64,000 bases of DNA, from the NCBI RefSeq assembly GCF_913055835.1, contig NZ_CAJXKQ010000009.1, positions 1 through 64,000 on the forward strand, read 5' to 3'. Shown in pieces: positions 48,836-57,286 of the stretch (position 1 is the stretch's first letter; each line of letters opens with the position of its first letter). Source of the stretch: an uncultured Marinobacter sp. (GTDB lineage Bacteria; Pseudomonadota; Gammaproteobacteria; Pseudomonadales; Oleiphilaceae). A program made the position numbers and the translations under genes. The notes under the pieces were generated by a model. It was not told where the DNA came from. It saw only the letters and a list, made by a program, of their open reading frames with translations, and did not search any database.

Positions 48836-51202
48836 TTATTGCTTCGGTTCAAGTTTAATCACTCGCAAACGCAGAGCGTTCACTATCACACTGACCGAAG
48901 AAAGCGACATTGCTGCGGCAGCAAAGATCGGGGACAACAGTATGCCGAAAAACGGATACAGAACTCCGGCGGCGATCGGAACGCCAGCAGAGTTGTAGAC
49001 GAAGGCAAAAAACAGGTTCTGCCGGATATTGCGCATGGTTGCAAGGGACAACCGGCGCGCCTCCACAATACCCAGAAGATCGCCCCGCAGCAGGGTAATA
49101 CCCGCGCTTTCGATGGCCACATCCGTGCCCGTGCCCATGGCCACACCAACATCCGCCGTTGCCAAAGCAGGGGCATCGTTCACGCCATCGCCAGCCATAA
49201 CCACAATACGGCCCTCGTCTTTCAGACGCTGTACGATCTTGCCCTTATCTTCTGGCAGAACTTCGGCCTCCACTTCATCAATATGCAGTTTACGGGCAAC
49301 AGCCTCGGCCGAGGTACGGTTATCGCCGGTCAGCATGACTACCCGAATGCCGTCCTTCTGCAGGGCGGTGATGGCGGCTTCGGTGGTTTCCTTCACCGGA
49401 TCGGCTATCGCGAGCAAGCCTGCGACGTTACCGTCGACGGCCGCAAAAATCACGGTAGCGCCGTCTTTCCGGAGCTGGTCGGCTTCGCCGTCATATTTTG
49501 CGGTGTCGACATTCTCGGACTCCATCAGGAGGCGATTGCCGAGCAGCACCCGCTTGCCATCGATTCGACCGGTGACCCCTTTTCCGTTAGGCGAATCAAA
49601 GTCCTCTGCATCCGGCAGCTCCAGATCCATGCCCTTGGCTTTATCGAGAATGGCGTGGGCCAATGGATGCTCGCTGCCCTTTTCCAGACCGCCGGCATAG
49701 CGCATCAGATCGTTGTCACTGAATCCGTTTGCCGCGACAAGTCGGGTGACTTGCGGCTTGCCCTCTGTCAATGTGCCGGTTTTATCCACCACCACGGTGT
49801 CTACCTTTTCCATGCGCTCCAGCGCTTCGGCATCCCGGATCAGCACTCCACTCTGGGCACCGCGCCCAACGCCAACCATGATTGACATGGGTGTTGCCAG
49901 GCCCAGTGCACAGGGGCAGGCAATGATCAGAACGCTAACGGCAGCAATCAGGCCGAAGGCCATGGGCGGCGTGGGCCCCAAAACAGACCATGTGATAAAA
50001 GCGATGATCGCAATCACGATGACTGCAGGCACGAAGTAAGCGGCAACCTTGTCTGCGAGACCCTGAATCGGCGCCCGGCTGCGTTGCGCGCTGGCCACCA
50101 TCTGAACGATTTGCGAGAGCATCGTATCGCGTCCAACCTTGTCGGCGCGCATGATGAAACTGCCCTGCTGGTTAATACTGCCGCCGATCACCTGGTCGCC
50201 GGATTTCTTGCTGACGGCCAAAGGCTCCCCGGTCACCATGGACTCATCCACGTTGGAACTGCCTTCGAGCACTTCGCCGTCCAACGGCACCTTGTCGCCG
50301 GGGCGCACCCGCAGACGGTCACCAACCTTGACCTGATCCAGCGACACATCGGATTCGCTGCCATCGTCATCCAACTTCCTGGCTGTGGCGGGGGCCAGAT
50401 CCAACAACGCTTTGATGGCGCCGGAGGTTTTCTCCCGGGCCCGCAATTCCAGCACCTGGCCCAGCAGCACCAGTACCACGATAACCGCCGCCGCCTCGAA
50501 ATATACCGCTACAGAACCATCTTCCTGCCGGAATGCACCCGGAAATACCTGGGGCACAAGTGTCGCTACCAGGCTGTAGATCAGTGCCACGCCCGTACCA
50601 ATGGCGATAAGAGTAAACATGTTCAGGTTACGGCTAACCACGGATTTCCAGCCCCGGACGAAGAAAGGCCAACCGCACCAGAGCACCACCGGTGTCGCCA
50701 GCACCAACTGAATCCAGTTGGACATCTGAGGAGCAATAATGTGATCAAGCCCGGTCAAGTGCCCGCCCATTTCCAGCACCAGGACCGGCAATGCCAGTAC
50801 CAGGCCAATCCAGAACCGGCGAGTCATGTCCTTGAGTTCTTCCGACGGCCCGTCGTCCAGACTCACTTGCTCGGGCTCCAGGGCCATTCCACAGATGGGG
50901 CAGTCCCCCGGCCCTTGCTGACGAATCTCCGGGTGCATGGGGCAGGTATACATGGTGCCCGGTGCTACCGGCTCTTGCGGCTTATCCCCCTGGCCGAGAT
51001 ATTGCTCAGGGTCCGCCTCGAACTTTGATTGACAGCGGGACGAGCAGAAATACCAGGTTTTTCCACCATGCTGACTTCGATGTTCCGCCGTATGCGGATC
51101 CACGTTCATGCCGCAAACCGGATCCTTGACCTGATGCTCACCTGCATCAGCGTGATCGTGACCGGCGGTGTCATGGTGGTGGGCGTGTTGGTGCTCAGCC
51201 AT
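48836..51202 (-). CDS. Copper-exporting P1B-type ATPase with YHS and metal-binding domains
   Basis: 788 aa from 51202 (GGGAGA upstream). The N-terminus is His-rich, then a YHS domain ([10 protein letters not shown] to [11 protein letters not shown]) and a second metal-binding motif, TCPMHPE with CPICGMAL. No classical HMA CxxC domain is present. The pump core has [11 protein letters not shown] in the membrane, [11 protein letters not shown] with the phosphorylated Asp, and [11 protein letters not shown]-terminal FVYNSAG and MSLSSVSV match Cu(I)-type pumps. It exports Cu(I)/Ag(I) from the cytoplasm. Confidence 0.93.
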   Translation of the reverse strand: MAEHQHAHHHDTAGHDHADAGEHQVKDPVCGMNVDPHTAEHRSQHGGKTWYFCSSRCQSKFEADPEQYLGQGDKPQEPVAPGTMYTCPMHPEIRQQGPGDCPICGMALEPEQVSLDDGPSEELKDMTRRFWIGLVLALPVLVLEMGGHLTGLDHIIAPQMSNWIQLVLATPVVLWCGWPFFVRGWKSVVSRNLNMFTLIAIGTGVALIYSLVATLVPQVFPGAFRQEDGSVAVYFEAAAVIVVLVLLGQVLELRAREKTSGAIKALLDLAPATARKLDDDGSESDVSLDQVKVGDRLRVRPGDKVPLDGEVLEGSSNVDESMVTGEPLAVSKKSGDQVIGGSINQQGSFIMRADKVGRDTMLSQIVQMVASAQRSRAPIQGLADKVAAYFVPAVIVIAIIAFITWSVLGPTPPMAFGLIAAVSVLIIACPCALGLATPMSIMVGVGRGAQSGVLIRDAEALERMEKVDTVVVDKTGTLTEGKPQVTRLVAANGFSDNDLMRYAGGLEKGSEHPLAHAILDKAKGMDLELPDAEDFDSPNGKGVTGRIDGKRVLLGNRLLMESENVDTAKYDGEADQLRKDGATVIFAAVDGNVAGLLAIADPVKETTEAAITALQKDGIRVVMLTGDNRTSAEAVARKLHIDEVEAEVLPEDKGKIVQRLKDEGRIVVMAGDGVNDAPALATADVGVAMGTGTDVAIESAGITLLRGDLLGIVEARRLSLATMRNIRQNLFFAFVYNSAGVPIAAGVLYPFFGILLSPIFAAAAMSLSSVSVIVNALRLRVIKLEPKQ

Positions 51203-51422
51203 TTTGGTCTCCCTTGGTTTCTGTCGGCCACTCCGCAAACGCAATGAAATACAGCAAAAACAGATTGGCGACAGGAATGAGGATCAGAATGCCCATCCAT
51301 CCCGGATAGCCCGTGCGTTGGCATATGCGCCAGGCCGGTATAACAACCACAATGGCAATCACCAGCATCCAGAGCCAGTGGCCCGCCCACATCGTATTCC
51401 CAAACATGTTGTTGTCCATCAT
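51195..51422 (-). CDS. Small two-helix membrane protein
   Basis: 75 aa with two hydrophobic segments (about 14-32 and 42-62) separated by [13 protein letters not shown]. It overlaps the ATPase start by eight bases and has GGGAGG before its ATG. Similar short proteins occur beside copper ATPases. No catalytic motif is seen; a helper or regulator of the pump is possible. The function is unknown. Confidence 0.7.
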   Translation of the reverse strand: MMDNNMFGNTMWAGHWLWMLVIAIVVVIPAWRICQRTGYPGWMGILILIPVANLFLLYFIAFAEWPTETKGDQNG

Positions 51423-51448
51423 GGTAATGGCCTCCCGCCGAATTACAG

Positions 51449-52801
51449 TTAATGGTGATGCGCGTGATGGTCTTCCTGATTCGCTTGCGCTGATTCAGGA
51501 GACCTTTTGAGGAAGATCTGTTCCGATACCGCAATCACAATCATGGTTATGAGGGCGACGCCAATAACGAAGGGGTCGGTATTCAGTTTGACCCAGAGGA
51601 AGCCGCCAAGCGCAAGCAGGTCCAGGATAATAGCAAGAGACGGCACCCAGGCTTTCGCCTTGATATCTTCCCGAAGATAACGCAGCACGCCCCAATGAAT
51701 GGCTATGTCCATAATCAGATAAAAAATGATACCCAACGCGGCAATACGGGACAGGTCAAAGAAGGCAGTGAGGATCAAACCCAGAACAACGGTATAGACC
51801 AACGTGTGCTTCTGGATGCTTCCCGGCATACCGAAGTGACTGTGCGGTACCAGTTTCATCTCGGTAAGCATGGCGAGCATACGGGACACCGCAAAGACGC
51901 TGGCCAGAATACCGCCGGCGGTGGCCATCATGGCGATCGCCACGGTAAACCAGACACCATACTCGCCCAATGCCGGGCGGGCGGCGGCAGCGAGCGAGTA
52001 ATCCTGCGTTTCGATGATCTCTGCAAGAGACAGATTGCTTGCAACGGCAAACCCGACCAGCGTGTAAATCACCACGCAGGCAGCAATGGAAATAACGATG
52101 GCACGCCCCACATTCCGCTTCGGATCGATCACTTCCGATCCGCTGTTGGTTATGGTAGTGAACCCCTTGAATGCCAGGATCCCCAATGCAGTGGCGCCGA
52201 GGAAGTTGCCCAGAGTTCCGGCTTCTCCGGACTCTGAAAAATCGACCGATATCGAGTCTGCAATCCAGACCCCAACCAGACCGAAGATCAGGATGCCGCC
52301 GATTTTAAGTATGCCAATGAACGAGGCCACCCCCTGAATCAGGCGATTCCCCAGGAGGTTAATGACAAAGGCAGTCAGAATGAGTGCCACGCCAAGAACA
52401 GACACCATCCTGCCGCTATCATCGCCACCAAAAAGCTGCATTGTGTAGGAGCCAAAGGTGCGGGCCAGGAAGCTCTGGGCAATCACCATCGAGAAATACA
52501 TCAGGAGGGCGTTGAAGGCTGTTGGCAGCCGATTTCCGTAGGCCTTGTGCAAGTACATTCCAATACCGCCGGCGGAGGGGTAGGCATTGGAAATCTTGAT
52601 GTAGGAATACGCGCTGAAGGCCACAATGACCGCCGCCGCCAGAAACGCCAATGGGAATAGCACACCGGTCATCTGTGCCATCTGACCGGTAAGCGCAAAA
52701 ATACCGGCGCCAATCATGACGCCGGTACCCAGCATGACTGTTCCTGGAAGCGTCAGGCTGCCTTCCTGATAGCGGGTCGTCCTGTCTTGCGTTTCGGCCA
52801 T
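51449..52801 (-). CDS. APC-family permease with His-rich C-terminus
   Basis: 450 aa with about 12 membrane segments. The N-terminal GTGVMIGAGIFALTG is typical of amino acid/polyamine/organocation permeases. It ends in DHHAHHH, a probable metal-binding tail that is uncommon for the family. It lies between the 118-aa protein (11 bp upstream) and the small membrane protein (26 bp downstream), all within the copper ATPase operon. The substrate is unknown; a copper-binding amino acid is one possibility. Confidence 0.82.
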   Translation of the reverse strand: MAETQDRTTRYQEGSLTLPGTVMLGTGVMIGAGIFALTGQMAQMTGVLFPLAFLAAAVIVAFSAYSYIKISNAYPSAGGIGMYLHKAYGNRLPTAFNALLMYFSMVIAQSFLARTFGSYTMQLFGGDDSGRMVSVLGVALILTAFVINLLGNRLIQGVASFIGILKIGGILIFGLVGVWIADSISVDFSESGEAGTLGNFLGATALGILAFKGFTTITNSGSEVIDPKRNVGRAIVISIAACVVIYTLVGFAVASNLSLAEIIETQDYSLAAAARPALGEYGVWFTVAIAMMATAGGILASVFAVSRMLAMLTEMKLVPHSHFGMPGSIQKHTLVYTVVLGLILTAFFDLSRIAALGIIFYLIMDIAIHWGVLRYLREDIKAKAWVPSLAIILDLLALGGFLWVKLNTDPFVIGVALITMIVIAVSEQIFLKRSPESAQANQEDHHAHHH

Positions 52802-52812
52802 TCAACCTCCGA

Positions 52813-53169
52813 TCATTTTCGTTTCATTGGTGGCATTTTGGAGCAGCAGTGGGGCTGATGTTGCGCGTTAGCCCGAACGTTATCATCGGTGAATCGGTAC
52901 CAGGCCAGCTTTCGCTGAGTCCACCAACCGCCTTTCAGCTGGCCGCCCCGGGCAGTGACCATTTCCAGCAGATCGTCGACAGACCAGTGGCTTGCATCGT
53001 AGGCAATCCGCAGGGCGTTGGTCGGTTTGCGTTCGGCAAGATCAACGCAGGGATGGTGATTGAGGTCCCCAAGCAGGTCGTCCCACTGGTTTTCCGCGAG
53101 GCCCCTTATGGGGAGTGTGCGGCGCTGAAGGAAGGCCTCCTGGTTGCTCATTTTGTGTGCTTTGGCCAT
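52813..53169 (-). CDS. Unrecognised 118-aa protein heading copper operon
   Basis: I do not recognise the family. The predicted fold is mixed alpha/beta, and the alternating pattern NALRIAYDASHWSVDDLLEMV recalls a ferredoxin-like (HMA-type) domain without its CxxC; the displayed stretch spans about residues 51-71. The C-terminus has HCCSKMPPM, a likely metal-binding cluster. No signal peptide. GAGGTG precedes the ATG. It is the first gene of the run to DUF302, behind a copper-regulon box. Confidence 0.6.
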   Translation of the reverse strand: MAKAHKMSNQEAFLQRRTLPIRGLAENQWDDLLGDLNHHPCVDLAERKPTNALRIAYDASHWSVDDLLEMVTARGGQLKGGWWTQRKLAWYRFTDDNVRANAQHQPHCCSKMPPMKRK

Positions 53170-53220
53170 GGAATTTCACCTCGAGTGTCGGTGACTTCAA
53201 GACCATTACAGCATCGTTAC

Positions 53221-53236
53221 CTGAATTGCCGCTGAA
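53221..53236 (-). promoter_or_regulatory. Copper-regulon box, ATPase operon copy
   Basis: Minus strand reads TTCAG-CGGCAA-TTCAG, 51 bp before the first gene of the operon. Ten bases later comes TGTAAT, a good -10 preceded by a TG-like extension. Confidence 0.65.
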
Positions 53237-53288
53237 AACGGGCATCCGATTTAGATTGATTTGAGGTGCATCAAAATTGAAAGAAAAA

Positions 53289-53310
53289 GCCCGGGGGCGA
53301 GGACCCGGGC
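53289..53310 (-). terminator. Terminator after copB
   Basis: GCCCGGG and CCCGGGC arms with an eight-base loop, extended by A/T pairs; on the minus strand a T-rich run follows. It lies 16 bp after the copB stop and can end transcription in both directions. Confidence 0.85.
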
Positions 53311-53325
53311 CTTTTGAAGTGGCGT

Positions 53326-54072
53326 TCAGAATGCGATTCGTGCTCCAACAACGGCAAACCAGTCTTCGGTACTGCCGCCCTCGGCCTCGGCAAGGTCGGC
53401 GGTGTCGCCGTATTTGCGTTCGTGCACCACACCAATGTACGGGGACACGGCCCGGTCGACCAGGTCATAGCTCAGCCGAAGACCAGTCTCGGTGGAGTTG
53501 AGGCCCTTACCCTGGCCAATCTCCCGGTCCTCACTGAATGCCACGGTGGCATCCAGGGCCGCGGACAGGATCCAGTGGTTGGTGAGCAATAACTCATACT
53601 CGGCATCAAACTCCGCCAGCGTGTCGCCCTCATCGCTCACGTAAAGGTTTGCGTCCACCTCGAACCACTGGGGCGCAAGACCGGTAACACCCAGCACTGC
53701 GTAGGTTCGGTCAGGCCCCTCGGGGGTGTCGAACCGGACGCCCGCCTTGGCATCGAAAAACTTGGAGATGGGCGTTTGCAAGACCAACTGATTTTCCAGG
53801 CCCTCATAGGCCTGTTCCTCAATGGCATACTCACCCTTGCTGAGCCAGCGGAACTTGAGCTCGTCGGTTCCGTAAAAGGCGTCAGACTTCCAGACTCCCA
53901 GTTCTTCATCGGAATCGCTGTAGCGATACTCCAGTTCCTCGAACTGAACGCCCCAGGTGGCCAGGGGCTGCTTCCGGGCAGTGGTGTCCTGGATCATGGT
54001 CTGGGCCGTCGCCGACGTTGTCACCAACAGCGAGCCCAACAGCCCCAGCGTCAGGAATTGAACACGGCTCAT
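53326..54072 (-). CDS. copB: Outer-membrane copper resistance protein CopB
   Basis: 248 aa. A signal peptide (to SATAQT) is followed by a CopB beta-barrel; the sequence FEELEYRYSDSDEELGVW and the final RIAF are typical. In related bacteria CopB binds or channels copper at the outer membrane. The Met/His-rich N-terminal part of Pseudomonas CopB is missing. It overlaps copA by four bases (ATGA). Confidence 0.9.
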   Translation of the reverse strand: MSRVQFLTLGLLGSLLVTTSATAQTMIQDTTARKQPLATWGVQFEELEYRYSDSDEELGVWKSDAFYGTDELKFRWLSKGEYAIEEQAYEGLENQLVLQTPISKFFDAKAGVRFDTPEGPDRTYAVLGVTGLAPQWFEVDANLYVSDEGDTLAEFDAEYELLLTNHWILSAALDATVAFSEDREIGQGKGLNSTETGLRLSYDLVDRAVSPYIGVVHERKYGDTADLAEAEGGSTEDWFAVVGARIAF

Positions 54073-55802
54073 GCGTCACCTCCATTGTCGACAACAGCGT
54101 CGGTTTGGGCCTGAGTCGTGTCGGGACCACCCTCAACAATCACCTTGCGGAACATACCCGCGGCGGCATGATAGGACAGATGGCAATGGAAGGCCCACTG
54201 CCCCGGCTCGTCCACCTCCGTTTCCATATAAACGGTGGTGCCCGGCTGAACACTGACGGTGTGTTTGATGGGGTTCCACTGGTCGGCACCCACATCCAGA
54301 ATGGACCACATGCCATGCAGGTGCATGGGATGAGTCATCATGGTTTCGTTCACGAATTTGAAGCGGACACGTTCGCCATATTGAAGGCGGATCGGATCGG
54401 CGTCCTCGTATTTCACGCCGTTGATGCTCCAGGTATAACGTTCCATGTTGCCAGTAAGCTTCAGCTCGATCTCACGGGTCGGTTCACGATCCTCATAAAG
54501 GGGATCCTGTGCCCTGAGGTCGGCATAGGAGAGAAATTTTCCGCCGTTGGCGGCGACGGGAACAATACCACTGCCCTTAGCGTAGAAAGGATCGCTGGCC
54601 CCCGTGTTGGACATCATCATGCCGCTGTGATCCATGCCCACCATATTCGAATGATCCATCCCGGCCATATCGGACTGTTCCATACTTCCCGTGCCGGAGT
54701 GGTCCATGCCTGCCATATCACTGGAACCGCTCATATCCATGCTTCCGTGATCCATGCCGTGCATGCCGGCCATATCGGCCATGGTCAGCCGAGCCGGCTC
54801 GCGCAATTCGGGAACCACGCCCTCCATGCCCTCTTTCGGAGCCAGCGTTGCCCTGGCAAACCCTGAACGCCCCATGGATTCGGCAAAAATGGTGTACGCC
54901 TGTTCATCCCGGGGACGGACAATAACGTCATAGGTTTCGGCAACGCCAATCCGGAACTCATCCACGTTCACGGGTTGGACATTGTTCCCGTCAGCCTGGA
55001 CCACCGTCATGTTCAGGCCCGGAATGCGAATATCAAAGTAGGTCATCGCCGACGAGTTGATAAAGCGCAGCCGGATTCTCTCTCCTGGCTCAAAAATGCC
55101 CGTCCAGTTCTGCTCTGGGCCCTTGCCGTTGATCAATGCGGTAAACCCCTGCAAATCCTCGACATCCGCCTTCATCATCCGCATATCGCCCCAGGCCATG
55201 CGGTCCTTCAAGGTATTCATGAAGCCATGCTCGGCGGCATCGGAGAAGAACTCACCGACGGTCTGCTGCTGGCGATTGTAGTAGTCAGGCATCATCTTCA
55301 GGTTGCGCATGATGCGATCCCCGGAGTGCGGGTGCTTGTCGGTCAGTTGAACCACGTACTCACGGTCATAACGGAACGGTTCACGGCCTTCCGGTTCGAT
55401 GACAATGGCACCGTAGGCACCGTCCGGTTCCTGGAAGCCGGAATGGCTGTGAAACCAGTAGGTGCCGGCCTGCTGGATGGGGAAACGGTAGGTGAAGGTT
55501 TCACCCGGCTTGATACCCGGGAAACTGATACCGGGCACGCCATCCTGTTGATAGGGCAGGATAAGCCCGTGCCAATGGATGGACGTCATTTCATCCAGAT
55601 TGTTGGTGACATTGATGGTCACCTCTTCGCCCTGCTTGAAACGCAGCACTGGCCCCGGTGATTCGCCGTTATAGCCAATGCCCTCTTTGACAAAGTCGCC
55701 GGTATCGATCTGGACCCGATCCACCGTCAGGTTGTATTCACCAGCCAGACCGAGCGCCGGTATCAACAGGGCCGCAAGGCCTGCCAGAAAGGTTGTCCTC
55801 AT
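54069..55802 (-). CDS. copA: Periplasmic multicopper oxidase CopA
   Basis: 577 aa. Three cupredoxin domains with copper ligand motifs HWHG (76-79), HSHSG (118-122), HPMHLHG and HCHLSYH near the C-terminus. It oxidises Cu(I) to Cu(II). Residues 341-398 form a Met-rich insert with repeated MDHSGM-like units. The signal peptide lacks the twin Arg of most CopA/PcoA proteins; an in-frame stop four codons or fewer upstream rules out a longer Tat leader. It lies between the cupredoxin and copB genes. Confidence 0.93.
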   Translation of the reverse strand: MRTTFLAGLAALLIPALGLAGEYNLTVDRVQIDTGDFVKEGIGYNGESPGPVLRFKQGEEVTINVTNNLDEMTSIHWHGLILPYQQDGVPGISFPGIKPGETFTYRFPIQQAGTYWFHSHSGFQEPDGAYGAIVIEPEGREPFRYDREYVVQLTDKHPHSGDRIMRNLKMMPDYYNRQQQTVGEFFSDAAEHGFMNTLKDRMAWGDMRMMKADVEDLQGFTALINGKGPEQNWTGIFEPGERIRLRFINSSAMTYFDIRIPGLNMTVVQADGNNVQPVNVDEFRIGVAETYDVIVRPRDEQAYTIFAESMGRSGFARATLAPKEGMEGVVPELREPARLTMADMAGMHGMDHGSMDMSGSSDMAGMDHSGTGSMEQSDMAGMDHSNMVGMDHSGMMMSNTGASDPFYAKGSGIVPVAANGGKFLSYADLRAQDPLYEDREPTREIELKLTGNMERYTWSINGVKYEDADPIRLQYGERVRFKFVNETMMTHPMHLHGMWSILDVGADQWNPIKHTVSVQPGTTVYMETEVDEPGQWAFHCHLSYHAAAGMFRKVIVEGGPDTTQAQTDAVVDNGGDA

Positions 55803-55887
55803 GGTTGCCTACTCTTTGATTACTGAATGGTTCGGGCAGATGGCGCGGGGGTTGCCCCGCGCCCGACCGCCTCCTGAAGCTGGAAAA

Positions 55888-56421
55888 TCAGTTGAAATTC
55901 ACATCCCCGTACATACCGGCCTGGTAGTGCCCGGGCACGTTGCAGGCAAACTCGATATTGCCCTGCTCGGAGAATTTCCAGACGATCTCTTTACTCTTGC
56001 CGGGCTCGAGAAGAACACTGTTGGGGTCGTCATGCTTCATGGAGTGGCCATTGCCCATATCCATTTCCATTTCCATCATGTCGTGATTGAGCGTTCCGCC
56101 CTGAATCACGCCATGCTCAACCATCATCATCATTTCTTCCTGATGGGCCTCATGCATGTCGGGCGTGCCAATGTTGAACTCGTGAACAAGCTTGCCCTTG
56201 TTTTCGATAACAAAACGAACCGTTTCACCGGGATTGACCTCGATAGACTCAGGCTCGTAATAATTGTCGTGCATCTCAACGTTGATCGTTCTGCTGACCT
56301 CGGAGGCTTTACCAGGCTCTCCGCTTCCTCCCCCGTGGCCGCCACTGTGGGCGCCGGCGGCAGAGACCGTGGCTGATATGGTCATGGCTGTGGCGGCAAC
56401 CAGAAATGCAGATGCGTTCAT
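55888..56421 (-). CDS. Periplasmic cupredoxin
   Basis: 177 aa from 56421 (AGGAG upstream). A Sec signal peptide is followed by a Gly/His-rich linker and a cupredoxin domain. Type-1 copper ligands are likely the His in LVHEFNIG plus Cys, His and Met in CNVPGHYQAGM. A Met/His-rich insert (MEMEMDMGNGHSMKH) sits between them. It is the first gene of cupredoxin-copA-copB and may pass copper or electrons to CopA. Confidence 0.88.
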   Translation of the reverse strand: MNASAFLVAATAMTISATVSAAGAHSGGHGGGSGEPGKASEVSRTINVEMHDNYYEPESIEVNPGETVRFVIENKGKLVHEFNIGTPDMHEAHQEEMMMMVEHGVIQGGTLNHDMMEMEMDMGNGHSMKHDDPNSVLLEPGKSKEIVWKFSEQGNIEFACNVPGHYQAGMYGDVNFN

Positions 56422-56519
56422 CTTGTATACTCCTGTGCAAAAGTGAGACTCAAATGACCCATGGGTTGCTTCGAAACTTGAGCAATATCCAGAAACGATG
56501 AATACCATCGCGCACCAAC

Positions 56520-56535
56520 CTGAATCCTTTCTGAA
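56520..56535 (-). promoter_or_regulatory. Copper-regulon box, cupredoxin copy
   Basis: Minus strand reads TTCAG-AAAGGA-TTCAG, 98 bp before the cupredoxin start. The -10 sequence ten bases later (GATGGT) is weak. Confidence 0.6.
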
Positions 56536-56554
56536 AATGACGAATTATTTAGCG

Positions 56555-56570
56555 TTCAGGCTGGATTCAG
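56555..56570 (+). promoter_or_regulatory. Copper-regulon box, copR copy
   Basis: Reads TTCAG-GCTGGA-TTCAG, 50 bp before copR. Ten bases later comes GATACT, a plausible -10. It lies back to back with the cupredoxin copy in the divergent gap, suggesting autoregulation. Confidence 0.65.
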
Positions 56571-56620
56571 TTAACACAGGGATACTGAGCCGCTGAGATT
56601 CACTTCTGAAGGACAGACTT

Positions 56621-57286
56621 ATGCGTTTACTGCTCGTCGAAGATGACCGACTACTGGCCGACGGTCTGGCCCGTCAGCTTGAAAAGGCGGGTTTCAGTGT
56701 GGATTCAACGTTTACTGCCAAAGAAGCCTTGATGCTGGCAGAACAGGAGGATTATCGGGCTGTTGTCCTGGATCTGGGCCTGCCTGACGGCAACGGGCTG
56801 GACGTTCTGCGCAAGTGGCGAATGAACAGGGCCAGCTTCCCTGTCCTGATTCTGACCGCCCGTGGTGACTGGCAGGACAAAGTAAACGGCCTGAAGGCCG
56901 GGGCCGATGACTACCTGGCCAAACCCTTCCAGACCGAAGAGCTGATTGCACGGCTGAACGCCATCATTCGAAGAAGCGAAGGGCGGGTGCACGCTCTGGT
57001 GAAAGCCGGCAATCTCGAGCTGGATGAGAATCGCCAAAGCCTGAAACTTGCCGATGGCACTGAACACAGTCTCACGGGAACCGAGTTCCGTTTATTGCGG
57101 TGCCTGATGAGTCGACCAGGCCACGTGTTCTCGAAAGAGCAACTCATGGAGCAGCTCTACAACCTGAACGACAACCCCAGCGAGAACGTCATTGAGGCCT
57201 ACATTCGCAGGCTCCGAAAGCTGGTAGGCACGGACACCATATCGACACGACGTGGCCAGGGGTATCTGTTTAATGACCTCGTTTAG
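56621..57286 (+). CDS. copR: Copper response regulator CopR/CusR-like
   Basis: 221 aa OmpR-family regulator. The phosphoacceptor is Asp51 in VVLDLGLPDG; a winged-helix domain follows, ending TRRGQGYLF. It groups by sequence with PmrA/QseB/TctD-type regulators, which bind direct repeats spaced 11 bp apart, the same spacing as the TTCAG boxes in this island. It overlaps copS by 14 bases. Confidence 0.88.
   Translation: MRLLLVEDDRLLADGLARQLEKAGFSVDSTFTAKEALMLAEQEDYRAVVLDLGLPDGNGLDVLRKWRMNRASFPVLILTARGDWQDKVNGLKAGADDYLAKPFQTEELIARLNAIIRRSEGRVHALVKAGNLELDENRQSLKLADGTEHSLTGTEFRLLRCLMSRPGHVFSKEQLMEQLYNLNDNPSENVIEAYIRRLRKLVGTDTISTRRGQGYLFNDLV

Noticed and set aside
53255..53273. TTGAT and ATCAA arms downstream of copB
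   Set aside because: The nine-base spacer does not fit FNR, and the position is between a terminator and an unrelated promoter.
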